In this document: positions 26,081 to 34,408 of the stretch, one piece after another
Numbering within the stretch: position 1 is the first letter of the stretch
Layout: the number at the start of each line of letters is the position of its first letter
Source: Phycisphaerales bacterium AB-hyl4
GTDB taxonomy: Bacteria > Planctomycetota > Phycisphaerae > Phycisphaerales > Phycisphaeraceae
Direction of reading: 5' to 3'
Length of the DNA stretch: 64,000 bases
Assembly: GCA_041821185.1 (NCBI GenBank)
Contig: JBGUBD010000004.1
Coordinates: 310,001 to 374,000, forward strand
Notes under the pieces: generated by a model
The model's database searches: none
What the model was told of the DNA's origin: nothing
The model's input: only the letters and a program-made list of their open reading frames with translations
Translations under genes and position numbers: made by a program

Positions 26081-26638
26081 GTCACCTGCGACAGCGGTGG
26101 CGGGCGGCGCAGCGGATCATCGAACAACTCACCGTCCTGCATCATCGGCGTCAGCACGAGCTGGACGAGCGGCTTGCTTATGCCGGCCAGCGCCTCGATG
26201 ACATGCGGTCGCTCAGCCGCAAGCTGGCCCGCGCCCGCCAGCACGGGCTGCACGGGGCGCGACGCCGGGTCCAGCAGCGACTGCCCGTCACCGTCAACGA
26301 ACTGACGCACCTGCTCGGTGAGGTGTCGTCGGCGTTGAGCCGCAGCGCCACCCCACCACCCGTTCCGACGATGCGGCAACTGCTCGATGCGTTCGAGCAG
26401 CTCGATGACGAGTTCGGCGAATTGACCCTCGACGACAAGAGCAAGCACGTGTCGGTAACCACGGAGACGATCGTGCTCGAAGGGGTCGAGCTGGGCCGGT
26501 TTGAGATCCGGCTGTACCTCGATGAACTGTCGAGCCTCAGCGGCCCGCGTCCCTATGAGGTGCTGGCGCTCGAGCCCAACCCGCCGGCGGGCGATTGGAA
26601 GGGGGTAAAGCGCTGCACGCTGAGCGGCAACGCACCAC
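26070..26638 (+). pseudogene. Unknown helical protein, both ends lost, cut by the IS
   Basis: In-frame text from WRAAQRIIEQLTVLHHRRQ through LDERLAYAGQRLDDMRSLSR, MRQLLDAFEQLDDEFGEL, SVTTETIVLEGVELGRFEI and YEVLALEPNPPAGDWKG is clearly coding. No acceptable start exists (TGA lies just upstream; ATG 26203 is internal). The frame ends at the left IS end at 26639. The family is not assigned. Confidence 0.55.
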
Positions 26639-26666
26639 TGACCTGCCCCCATGGTTTGTACTACCT

Positions 26667-27100
26667 CTATGTTAGTCGAACGGTTGCTCCGAGGGGATGC
26701 TGAGCCGGACGGAGCGCAGCGGAGTCCGGCTCAGCAATGAGCCATGCCTCCGGGGCTGGTGGGCGGTAGCCCAGTGACGAATGCGGCCGAACCGTGTTGT
26801 AATGCACCCGCCAACGCTCAATCAGCACCTTCGCCTCGTACAACGTGTCGAACACCTCACGCTCCAGCAACTCATCCGCGAGCTTGCCATTGAACGACTC
26901 GATATAGCCGTACTCCCACCCCCGGAAGTGGCCTGCCCGGCTCGATGAACAGCGTCTTCACGCCCACACGTTTGAGCCAGCGACGTACCGTCTTCGCCGT
27001 GAACTCGCTGTCGTTGTCTGAACGAATATGATCCGGCACGCTACGCGTCGCCATCAGCCACGCCAGTCCAACACATCGACCGCTTCACGCTTCTGGCGCG
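26667..27100 (-). pseudogene. IS3 transposase OrfB, internally deleted and frameshifted
   Basis: Pieces on the minus strand: VPDHIRSDNDSEFTAKTVRRW with the second catalytic Asp, then after a small gap GYIESFNGKLADELLERE with the catalytic Glu, and the end VHYNTVRPHSSLGYRPPAPE. The first half of the integrase core with the first Asp is missing and at least one frameshift separates the parts. Non-functional. Confidence 0.75.
26698..26736. terminator. 13-bp perfect hairpin inside the IS end
   Basis: TGCTGAGCCGGAC (26698-26710) and GTCCGGCTCAGCA (26724-26736). Positioned after the transposase stop, as IS-borne terminators are; no long T-run. Confidence 0.5.
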
Positions 27101-27150
27101 GGCTCAGAAGTTTCCCTCCGCTACCTCCTGCAACATCTGCTTGTCCAGGC

Positions 27151-27390
27151 TCAAGTCCGCCACCAACTTCTTGAGCCGCCCCCGGAAGCGTTCTCCTTCT
27201 CCAGTTCCTTCAGCCGCTTCGCCTGATCCAGCTTCATCCCGCCGTACTCTTTCCGCCAGCGGTAATACGTCTGCTCCGAGACTTCTTCACGACGAGCCGC
27301 CTGCTCAGCCGTCATGCCCGAGTTGATGTGAACTTCGATTGCACGAAGCTTGCCGATGATCTGTTCCGCCGTGTAACGCTTCCTGGCCAT
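27151..27390 (-). CDS. IS3 transposase OrfA (helix-turn-helix), C-terminus frameshifted
   Basis: 79 codons from ATG 27390. MARKRYTAEQIIGKLRAIE and the helix-turn-helix with TAEQAARREEVSEQTYYRWR are standard OrfA. After KRLKELEKENA the frame departs from the family (SGGGSRSWW), showing a frameshift in the leucine-zipper region. Without OrfB it would not transpose. Confidence 0.8.
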   Translation of the reverse strand: MARKRYTAEQIIGKLRAIEVHINSGMTAEQAARREEVSEQTYYRWRKEYGGMKLDQAKRLKELEKENASGGGSRSWWRT

Positions 27391-27471
27391 GTGAATCCTG
27401 CCTTTCCCAAATGCGCCCAGCATTGCGAAATCCTCGCATATTTCCTGGACTGGTTATTCGGGGGCAGGTCA

Positions 27472-28107
27472 CAAGCACGTGAGCGCGTGATCGAATTACT
27501 ACGGTTGGTCGGCATCCCCGATCCGGCATCACGAGCGAATGACTATCCGTTTCAGTTGTCCGGCGGGATGCGACAGCGTGCAATGATTGCGATGGCGTTG
27601 GCCGCGAATCCGGCGTTGCTGATTGCCGACAAACCGACAACGGCGCTTGATGTGACCGTCCAGGCCCAGGTACTCAAGCTGATCAAGCGACTTCAACGCG
27701 AGCGCGGTATTGCGCTGATGTTGATTACGCATGACCTTGGCGTGGTTGCCCATATGGTCGACTACGTCTATGTGATGTATCTCGGTCGAGTGGTAGAACA
27801 GGGTCCGGTCAAAGCGATCTTCGATCGGCCACACCATCCATACACAAAGGCACTGCTGAACTCGGTGCCGTCTCTTACGCAAACGCGGGAGACGCTGGCT
27901 TCCATTCGAGGCACCGTACCCGACTCCGGCAATCCTCCGTCGGGTTGTCCATTTCACAACCGATGTGAAGAAGTGATCGGTGACGTTTGCTGGCAGGAAT
28001 CGCCACGCCATTATCAGGTGGGCATGGATCATCAAGCCAGTTGTTTTAAATACCGGCCATCCGACACATCGGACTGCGCTGAAAGAGAGACGCCCGGTCA
28101 TGAATGA
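27472..28107 (+). pseudogene. Oligopeptide ABC transporter ATPase (DppD/OppD), decapitated and mutated
   Basis: Starts at the right IS end with QARERVIELLRLVGIPDPA. Contains the signature LSGGMRQR and Walker B, but the Walker A half is gone. In addition Walker B reads LLIADKPTT where the family has DEP: the catalytic glutamate is Lys (GAA to AAA). The C-terminal oligopeptide-ATPase cysteine region (GCPFHNRC) is present. Overlaps the next gene by eight bases. A dead gene kept in the operon frame. Confidence 0.85.
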
Positions 28108-29164
28108 GATGCCAGATGACCTGATCCTTCAGGTGAGCAATCTGCGAAAGGCATTCCCTGTACGACGCGGGCTATTGCGGCGCGAGGTTGGGACGATTCG
28201 AGCGGTTGACGACGTCAGCTTCAGCATTCATCGTGGCACGACTTTTGGGTTGGTCGGCGAGAGTGGCTGCGGCAAAACCACCACCAGCCGTATGATTGTT
28301 CGCGCCATCGACCCAACCGCGGGCGGTATCTACTTCCGCCGTCCAAGTGGGCAGGTTGTCGATCTGGCTACGCTGTCCGGCCGTGCATTGAAAGCAGTGC
28401 GCGGTGAGATTCAGTTGGTATTTCAGGACCCCTACTCATCGTTGAACCCGCGTATGCCGGTATCCGAGCTTATCGCCGAACCGCTTCGGGCGCATGGATG
28501 GAAGCGTCGGGACCGCGACCGGCGTGTAGAAGAATTGATGCAACTTGTTGGCCTCGATCCTCGATTCGCCCAGCGATTTCCCCATGCGTTTTCAGGTGGG
28601 CAGCGCCAGCGCATTGGCATCGCCCGTGCGTTGGCGCTTCAACCGTCGCTGGTTGTCGCGGACGAACCAGTGTCGGCGCTGGATGTATCTGTTCAGGCGC
28701 AGATTCTGAACCTGTTGAAACGTCTACGCGAGGAAGTTGGCCTCACGCTCCTTTTCGTAGCCCACGACTTAAGTGTCATTCGACAGCTTTGCGATGAAGT
28801 AGCTGTGATGTACAAAGGGCGCATTGTCGAATGGGCTGAAAAGGAGGCTCTGTTCGAACACCCCCGTCACCCCTACACGCATGCCCTGCTAAAAGCTGTT
28901 CCGGCACCTGATCCACACGCTGCATGGCTGGATGAAATGGATGAGCACACCAGCACCGCCGCGAACGATGTAGCCGAGGCGACCGGCGCGGCCGACGCCG
29001 AGCATATCGGATGCCCGTTTGCTCCCCGTTGCCCCCACGCGACAACACGTTGCCGTGAACAGCAACCGCCGCTGACCCTTCAGCAGGCGAATGCCAGCCA
29101 GCCCCACTACGCCGCCTGTCACCATGCCGACACGATCATGCACAATACAGCGGTAACGCAGTAG
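28100..29164 (+). CDS. dppF: Oligopeptide/dipeptide ABC transporter ATPase (DppF/OppF type)
   Basis: 354 residues from ATG 28100. ATP hydrolysis to drive peptide uptake with a DppD-like partner. Walker A GESGCGKTT (53-61), Q-loop LVFQDPYSSLNP, signature FSGGQRQR (164-171), Walker B LVVADEP (184-190), H-loop VAHDLS, and the C-terminal oligopeptide domain with GCPFAPRCPHATTRC that binds an iron-sulfur or metal site in relatives. All motifs intact. Its partner ATPase upstream is dead and no permease or binding-protein genes are near, so it is likely an orphan after IS-mediated loss. A longer in-frame start at 27980 lies inside the upstream gene. Confidence 0.9.
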   Translation: MNEMPDDLILQVSNLRKAFPVRRGLLRREVGTIRAVDDVSFSIHRGTTFGLVGESGCGKTTTSRMIVRAIDPTAGGIYFRRPSGQVVDLATLSGRALKAVRGEIQLVFQDPYSSLNPRMPVSELIAEPLRAHGWKRRDRDRRVEELMQLVGLDPRFAQRFPHAFSGGQRQRIGIARALALQPSLVVADEPVSALDVSVQAQILNLLKRLREEVGLTLLFVAHDLSVIRQLCDEVAVMYKGRIVEWAEKEALFEHPRHPYTHALLKAVPAPDPHAAWLDEMDEHTSTAANDVAEATGAADAEHIGCPFAPRCPHATTRCREQQPPLTLQQANASQPHYAACHHADTIMHNTAVTQ

Positions 29165-29435
29165 ACCATTCGGTACGTCCTCGAAACGTATTAACTTGCT
29201 TCCTGAATCGAGGCTTAAGGCCATGGCGACGAACGATAGCGTTGCAGCGCCTCGACCTGGTTGAGCGTGTTGCCGATCGCCGCGCATGACCGAGACATTC
29301 GATGGGTAATGGAACGCGAACCGTGCGCCTGCGCTCCGCGATAGCGCGAGGCAGGCCGAAGCGAAGGCCTGACAATCGCCGTGCCGCGCGGTGTGGCCAC
29401 CGCGAGATCAATAAACGCGTCTTTACTGAAGCGAG
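29165..29435. other. Intergenic, nothing assigned
   Basis: 271 bases between convergent genes. A minus-strand stretch near 29370-29460 reads SRTGLTRFSKDAFIDLAVATP and then breaks into Arg/Ser-rich text; it may be a decayed gene but no family is recognised. Confidence 0.35.
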
Positions 29436-30461
29436 TCAATCCCGTTCGCGAAGCGGCCAACGCGGTTGTACGTGGTTGACATAAGAACGAGGCCAGCGGA
29501 ACTGAGCAAGGTCTGCTAACGCTTCCACGGAAAACTGCCAGAGGCGCTGGCCAATTGCCTCGTCAAACGCGGCCACGTGCGGTGTGACAACGACATTGCT
29601 CATATTCAGTAGCGGGTTGCCCGGATCAATCGGCTCCGGATCGGTCACATCCAAGCCTGCACCGGCGATCCTGCCTTCATCCAGCGCCTCGATCAGCGCC
29701 CGCTCGTCCACGATCTCGCCGCGGGCGGTGTTGATCAAAATGGCGGAGCTTTGCATCTTCCGTAGAGCCGACTCGTTAATCAGGTGATGCGTCTTATCGT
29801 TCAAGGGGCAATGAAGTGATATGTAATCGGACTGCTCCAGAAGTTGATCGAACGGCACCGATTCGACGCCGTGCGCCTGCATGTCGCTGGCCGGGATCGC
29901 CGGGTCGAACGCCAGCAGTTGGGGCCGAAAACCTGACAGGCGGTTGGCGACCAGTTTGGCGATGTGGCCGAAGCCCACCAAACCCACCATCTTGCCGACC
30001 AACGAACGCTGGGGTCGAGGAGCTTTGCTTGCATCGTCCTTCGACCGCAGCGCCACGGCGTTTTGCACGATCTGTCGGCCCACGGCCAGCATCAACCCCA
30101 CCGCAAATTCCGCAACCGGCTCTGCGGTGGCTTCGGGCGTGTTGACCACCAGGATGTTGTGCCTTGTCGCCGCCTCCAGCGGTATGTTGTCCGTCCCGCT
30201 GCCCGAACGAAGTATCGCTCCGCATTGCTTCAAATCCGGCAATGCTTCTTCGATCACCTCACGCCAACTGGCCGGGGTGTGCTCGTGGTGTGTTCCATAG
30301 CTCCAGATCACGTCCGCATCATGAGCCAGACGCACGATCGCACCGCTATTCGGGCATTGATCGCCAACACACGTCACCCCCGCCTCTGTCAGGGCGGATA
30401 TCACCCACGCGGGAACAGCGGATTGCGCATGAGTAATTAAAGCTACTTTCATGGTGTGCAT
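29436..30461 (-). CDS. D-isomer-specific 2-hydroxyacid dehydrogenase
   Basis: 341 residues from ATG 30461, with AGGA five bases upstream (an ATG at 30452 is close and in frame; the frame from 30515 lacks a site). NAD-binding LVGFGHIAKLVANRL, catalytic Arg in NTARGEIVDERAL, Glu in DPEP and His in TPHVAAF form the R-E-H triad. Reduces or oxidises an alpha-hydroxy/keto acid in the cytoplasm. Last gene of cassette B on the minus strand; with the RraA lyase and the Gfo/Idh/MocA oxidoreductase it suggests breakdown of a sugar acid. A phosphoglycerate-dehydrogenase-like role is an alternative but there is no ACT domain. Confidence 0.9.
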   Translation of the reverse strand: MHTMKVALITHAQSAVPAWVISALTEAGVTCVGDQCPNSGAIVRLAHDADVIWSYGTHHEHTPASWREVIEEALPDLKQCGAILRSGSGTDNIPLEAATRHNILVVNTPEATAEPVAEFAVGLMLAVGRQIVQNAVALRSKDDASKAPRPQRSLVGKMVGLVGFGHIAKLVANRLSGFRPQLLAFDPAIPASDMQAHGVESVPFDQLLEQSDYISLHCPLNDKTHHLINESALRKMQSSAILINTARGEIVDERALIEALDEGRIAGAGLDVTDPEPIDPGNPLLNMSNVVVTPHVAAFDEAIGQRLWQFSVEALADLAQFRWPRSYVNHVQPRWPLRERD

Positions 30462-30642
30462 CACCGTCCTGTGTCTATGCGTGGTGCGGGCTGTTGCTAG
30501 TGATTGCCGTTGCAAACCACGCCATTCAGTCAGCCGAAGCCGTCACTAATCTTTGCAAGGCCACAGGCCACGCCCGTATAGCAACGGCATCACACCCCGC
30601 TGGTCGCTGAACAAGCGCAGTCGAACCATACCCGGCAAACCG

Positions 30643-31299
30643 CTATTCAGTGTGCAGCGACGCTGCCGCCTTCTCGCAAGCGGTCCCCAGATCGCAGCCT
30701 GCTTTCAGGTGCCGGGCGATGGCGGCCTCTTTCGCCTTAACCTGCGCAGTCGCCCTGGCCACCGGTTCCACAACATCGGCAGGCACGGCAGTGACGCCGC
30801 TTTCATCCGCCACGATCCAATCTCCCGGGTTCACCACGACGCGGCCGCAGGCGATCGGCGTCTGCCACTGTCCGACCTTGTCATGCGTGCCGCTCCGCGG
30901 ACAGACGTAGCGCGCAAACATGGGGAAGCCCAATGCGTCAATGTCGGCGATATCACGCACCGCGCCATCCACCACCACGCCGGCAATGCCACGCTGCTGC
31001 GCCCGCATCGACATCAGTTCGCCCATGATGATCACGTCCGGCCGACCCCCTGCATCAACGACCAGCACATCGCCCGCGCTGGCCTGCTCAATCGCCCGGC
31101 CCAGCGCCCATGTGGCGCCAGGGTAGGTGCGAACAGTGTAAGCAGGCCCAGCCACCTTCATCCCCGGAGCGACAGCGTGTATGCCGGCATCCATGCATTG
31201 AAACGGATAGCCTTCGCCCCGCAACGCGTCGCCGGTCGCGGCGCTACCCCATGCAATCCAGTCAGCGGCAGCGGATCGAGTCTGAGTTACATCAGTCAT
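30643..31299 (-). CDS. RraA family protein (4-hydroxy-4-methyl-2-oxoglutarate aldolase type)
   Basis: 218 residues from ATG 31299 (AGGA eight bases upstream). The family core is present: GDVLVVDAGGRPDVIIMGELM, then RGIAGVVVDGAVRDIADID, with the Arg-Asp pair that binds substrate and metal in the pyruvate-aldolase/lyase members. Predicted class II-type lyase splitting a hydroxy-keto acid to pyruvate. RraA itself is a ribonuclease inhibitor; the genomic context here (dehydrogenase, oxidoreductase) favours the lyase role. The frame from 31380 is extended and unsupported. Confidence 0.9.
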   Translation of the reverse strand: MTDVTQTRSAAADWIAWGSAATGDALRGEGYPFQCMDAGIHAVAPGMKVAGPAYTVRTYPGATWALGRAIEQASAGDVLVVDAGGRPDVIIMGELMSMRAQQRGIAGVVVDGAVRDIADIDALGFPMFARYVCPRSGTHDKVGQWQTPIACGRVVVNPGDWIVADESGVTAVPADVVEPVARATAQVKAKEAAIARHLKAGCDLGTACEKAAASLHTE

Positions 31300-31470
31300 A
31301 ATGATTCCTATATACATCACCAAAAGCGGCGTGTCATTCAGCACGTGAAATACGAAGTACATTCGTTCGGCTTGCTGCAAAACCGCGCTGCATCTCGCGA
31401 CGCAGGTATGAACAAGGGCTCCGCCCCACGTGCCCTGGCGATTTAACGCTCGTTCGCCACGCCGCCATGT

Positions 31471-32535
31471 TCATACCCCGACCATCCCTGGCGCCGTCGC
31501 GGGGAATCGCGTCCCCACCGCACGTTCGTTGGCGGCTTCCGCGATGACCTGTGCGTTCAGCCCCGCTTCGCCAAGCGGCAGGTCCGGCGGACAAGTGCCG
31601 CTTTCCAGATAACTCGCAAGATCATCCACCAGTCGGCCGATCGCGATGTCGTGGATCGGGTACTCCGCCGCCACCTGCTCTTCGCCGTCGTTGTCGTAAA
31701 GCGTCGCCAGGTACGTGCCGGTGGCGTGCGCCTTCATCGACGGCGAGTCGATGGTCAGGCTGATCACGCCTTCGGTGCCCACCACTGTCAACAGATCCTG
31801 GCGCGGCCGCGGCTTGATGCCCGCGGCATAGCCCAGGCTCGCGTTGATGGTCACCAATGTGCCGATGTCCAGCCGACCGAGAATCGCAATGTGCGGCGCG
31901 AGCAGTCGCTCTTCTTCGCCCAGCCAGGCGCCCATCGCCTCCATGCTCGCCCATTGCCCGCTGCCGCAAAGATGATGAACGAGATCGATCTTGTGAATGC
32001 CGCAATCCAGCCCACCCGCGCGGTCCATCAGTCGGGCCCGCCGCTCGGCCACAGGGCCGGTCCGCTTGTGGCCGTCCCAGAAGTCCTGCACATGAATCGC
32101 TTCGACGCGGCCGATTCGACCATCGCCGATCCACTGGCGAATCCGCTGGTGGTGACGGTGGTAGCGCGTTTCAAAATTCACCACCAGCAGCCGACCCGCC
32201 CGCTCCGCCGCCTCGATCATCGTGCGACAGTCGTCCGCGGTGGGCGCCATCGGCTTTTCGCAAACCACATGCAGACCCGCCGACAGGGCCGCCAGCACCT
32301 GTTCGAGGTGCGCTTCCTGCAAGGTCGCGATATAGACCGCATCGAGGCGCTGCTCGACGAGCATTTGCTTGTAGTCCGTATAGACGGCACAGCCCATCGC
32401 CTTCGCGGACGCAAGGTTGTCCGCATGCAGGTCTGCCACGGCACACAGCTTCACACGCCCGGCATGCTTAAGCAGGCCCGGCATGACGGCTTTGCGTCCA
32501 TGATGGCCGCAACCGATCAGGGCAAATCGCAACAT
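31471..32535 (-). CDS. Gfo/Idh/MocA family oxidoreductase
   Basis: 354 residues. Rossmann motif IGCGHHGRKAV (8-18), Asp in VADLHADN, and the signature CEKPMAP with the catalytic Lys near residue 94. The alpha/beta C-terminal domain carries DCGIHKIDLVHHL, where Asp/His of the sugar site usually sit. Oxidises a sugar or inositol-like substrate with NAD(P). Next to the ConA-like secreted protein (6 bases between genes) in the cassette B operon. Confidence 0.92.
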   Translation of the reverse strand: MLRFALIGCGHHGRKAVMPGLLKHAGRVKLCAVADLHADNLASAKAMGCAVYTDYKQMLVEQRLDAVYIATLQEAHLEQVLAALSAGLHVVCEKPMAPTADDCRTMIEAAERAGRLLVVNFETRYHRHHQRIRQWIGDGRIGRVEAIHVQDFWDGHKRTGPVAERRARLMDRAGGLDCGIHKIDLVHHLCGSGQWASMEAMGAWLGEEERLLAPHIAILGRLDIGTLVTINASLGYAAGIKPRPRQDLLTVVGTEGVISLTIDSPSMKAHATGTYLATLYDNDGEEQVAAEYPIHDIAIGRLVDDLASYLESGTCPPDLPLGEAGLNAQVIAEAANERAVGTRFPATAPGMVGV

Positions 32536-32541
32536 ACTGTC

Positions 32542-33243
32542 TTACTCCTCTGAGTCCGCTTGCCGGATTTCGAAGTTGTCGACTTCCATGTGGGCGTACG
32601 AGGTGTAGATGCCGACATACCCCGCTTCGTTCCGGTCCTCTGGATCGATGTAGTCGATCACCAGTTCGTCATCGATGTAGACCTTGTGGCGGTTACCGGT
32701 GAATTCCACCCGCAGCGACACGGTATCGGGATTGACGTCCGAAACGTCTGCGGTCATCAGAACATCCGGGCCGTACCGCAGGATCACGTCGTGGAGGCCA
32801 TCTTGCCACTGGCTCTTCACGTTGACCCGGAAGGCTTTCAAGCCTCGGAAATTCATCGCATCGTCGAGCGTCGCGGCACGATAGCTGATGCCCTGACGAC
32901 GTGTGAGCGATCGTTCGGGGCTCCCGATGTCCTTGATGTCGAGGCTGAAGATGCCATCATCCAGCGTGAAATCTTCGAGCGCGACGCCCGCATTGTTCTC
33001 GGTTTTGCCGGGCCCGTACTCGATCCGGAGCCGCTCCCCTGTCACCGTGATCTTGTCATCGCGATCTTCCCGTTCGACCCACGTGGCGTTGCCGTCGGAC
33101 GTCGTCCCGACGGTGTTCGAGGTGCGGTTGAAGTCGTCCTGCACCAGAATCTCTGCCTGAGCCGCGCTTGCGCTCAAGCCTGCTGCCACCACGGCGGCGC
33201 ACGCGACCGACTTCCACATGCTGCACGTCATTGCACCATTCAT
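32542..33243 (-). CDS. Secreted ConA-like jelly-roll protein (cassette B)
   Basis: 233 residues from ATG 33243 (AAAGGG upstream). Signal peptide residues about 8-30 (SVACAAVVAAGLSASAAQA). The mature part opens LVQDDFNRTSNTVG, typical of a ConA/LamG or 3-keto-disaccharide hydrolase (DUF1080)-like jelly roll, and ends YAHMEVDNFEIRQ, the usual last strand. No PEP-CTERM motif, so freely secreted. Likely binds or cleaves glycan; catalytic residues not identified. Six bases from the oxidoreductase gene. Confidence 0.85.
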   Translation of the reverse strand: MNGAMTCSMWKSVACAAVVAAGLSASAAQAEILVQDDFNRTSNTVGTTSDGNATWVEREDRDDKITVTGERLRIEYGPGKTENNAGVALEDFTLDDGIFSLDIKDIGSPERSLTRRQGISYRAATLDDAMNFRGLKAFRVNVKSQWQDGLHDVILRYGPDVLMTADVSDVNPDTVSLRVEFTGNRHKVYIDDELVIDYIDPEDRNEAGYVGIYTSYAHMEVDNFEIRQADSEE

Positions 33244-33343
33244 CTCAAGACCCTTTAAAACGTGGATACCAGGAATCAGGCAATCCAATACCGTCATCGA
33301 CTGCCCGGCTGCATACGCTGTCATTCCCTGAATATCGAACCCA

Positions 33344-33398
33344 CAAAAATGCCCGGGCTACCTCGCCTTCCCCCCAAGGTCGAAGGTGGCCCGGGCAT
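33344..33398 (-). terminator. Rho-independent terminator after the LamG/PEP-CTERM gene
   Basis: On the minus strand ATGCCCGGGC (33398-33389) pairs with GCCCGGGCAT (33358-33349) with extra pairs inside, followed by TTTTTGTG. It lies 54 bases beyond the stop at 33452 and should reduce or end transcription into the ConA-like gene. Confidence 0.75.
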
Positions 33399-33451
33399 CG
33401 CGCCGCCATGTTCTTCACGAACCCGACGGAAGACGTCTTAGCACGTACGCT

Positions 33452-34303
33452 TTATGCACGCCGCCGACGCCCGAGCATCGCCAGACCGCCGAGGCCGAGC
33501 AACGCCAGACTCGCGGGCTCGGGGATCAGCGCTGCGGCATGTAACTCATTAACGTCTTCCTGCGTGAATACACGATTGAAGAACGCAACCTCGTCTAATG
33601 AGCCGAGGAACGAGTTGTCGATTGTGCCGTCGACTACTCCTTGAGCACCGAGAGTAGGATTCGTACCCGTGCCCTGTCCGAAATGACTGGCTAGAGTAGT
33701 AGCCACTGGTAGGAAATCGATCCAGACTGCCACGTCTTCCCTGGCATTGCTTCCACGGGAAACAACCAGATGATGCCATTCGCCATCCAGTACCGTATCA
33801 ATCGGTACCCACGCTCCATTACTGCCGCCCGTGGTAACGTGAAGTCTCTGCCCATTCGCGACATTAATCGTAAACCGATTCGAGGGGCTCGCTTGGGTGG
33901 TATAAATGCGCTGGTTATGCGTATCATCTGTCAGGCGAAACCACCCAGTGAAAGTAATCTGCGGTATATCAAGAGCGGCCGTATCGAGGGTGATCGCGCC
34001 GGCACCATTTAAGTTAATCGCCGAGTTGTTGTCACCGAACGAGTTCCATCCGTCGTCCGCCGTGGGACCCATCGTGGACAGCGGCGATCCATGGTATGTC
34101 CCATCATGGCTTCCAGACGCATCCGTCGCCGTAGAAGTCTGGCTGGGATCTTCGCCCAGACGGTAATAGGCAATCAAATCCTCGTTGCTCAGCACGGTGC
34201 TGACGTAGTCCGCCTGGGCAACATTGGCACCCATACCGGCCCCTGCCACCACGGCAGCGCAGCCAAGCGACTTCAACATAGTGTTCATCTTTACGCGATC
34301 CAT
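33452..34303 (-). CDS. LamG-domain PEP-CTERM protein (cassette B)
   Basis: 283 residues from ATG 34303 with GGAGGA eight bases upstream. Signal peptide to about residue 31 (LGCAAVVAGAGMGANVAQA). LamG-like domain from about 40 (LIAYYRLGEDPSQTS) through WHHLVVSRG and SFLGSLDEVAFFNRVFT, which is the classic LamG third-sheet pattern. The C-terminus IPEPASLALLGLGGLAMLG plus RRRR is the PEP-CTERM signal. Predicted surface-exposed glycan-binding protein. Counterpart of the gene at 11160. Followed by a clear terminator. Confidence 0.92.
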   Translation of the reverse strand: MDRVKMNTMLKSLGCAAVVAGAGMGANVAQADYVSTVLSNEDLIAYYRLGEDPSQTSTATDASGSHDGTYHGSPLSTMGPTADDGWNSFGDNNSAINLNGAGAITLDTAALDIPQITFTGWFRLTDDTHNQRIYTTQASPSNRFTINVANGQRLHVTTGGSNGAWVPIDTVLDGEWHHLVVSRGSNAREDVAVWIDFLPVATTLASHFGQGTGTNPTLGAQGVVDGTIDNSFLGSLDEVAFFNRVFTQEDVNELHAAALIPEPASLALLGLGGLAMLGRRRRA

Positions 34304-34408
34304 TTTACGATCCTCCAAAAGAGTAAAAAACAGGTGACAAAACACGGTTAAACAAATGACAAATCTTCGTTTGGCCGGCTGACAGTCAGGAACTGCTTGT
34401 TGTAATCA

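Larger units (their letters stand above)
26639..27471 (-). mobile_element. Defunct IS3-family element with perfect 12-bp terminal inverted repeats
   Basis: Left end TGACCTGCCCCC (26639-26650), right end the exact complement GGGGGCAGGTCA (27460-27471), giving 833 bp where intact IS3 elements are about 1.2-1.5 kb. Transposase genes run on the minus strand: OrfA near the right end, OrfB pieces toward the left. No matching target duplication is seen (left flank CCAC, right flank CAAG). The sequence outside each end belongs to an unrelated broken gene, which fits a deletion between two copies or adjacent deletion by the element. Confidence 0.8.

Noticed and set aside
25540..26652. 370-codon minus-strand open frame
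   Set aside because: Overlaps yedK and the two plus-strand remnants; Pro/Arg-rich text without domain. The plus strand shows family motifs.
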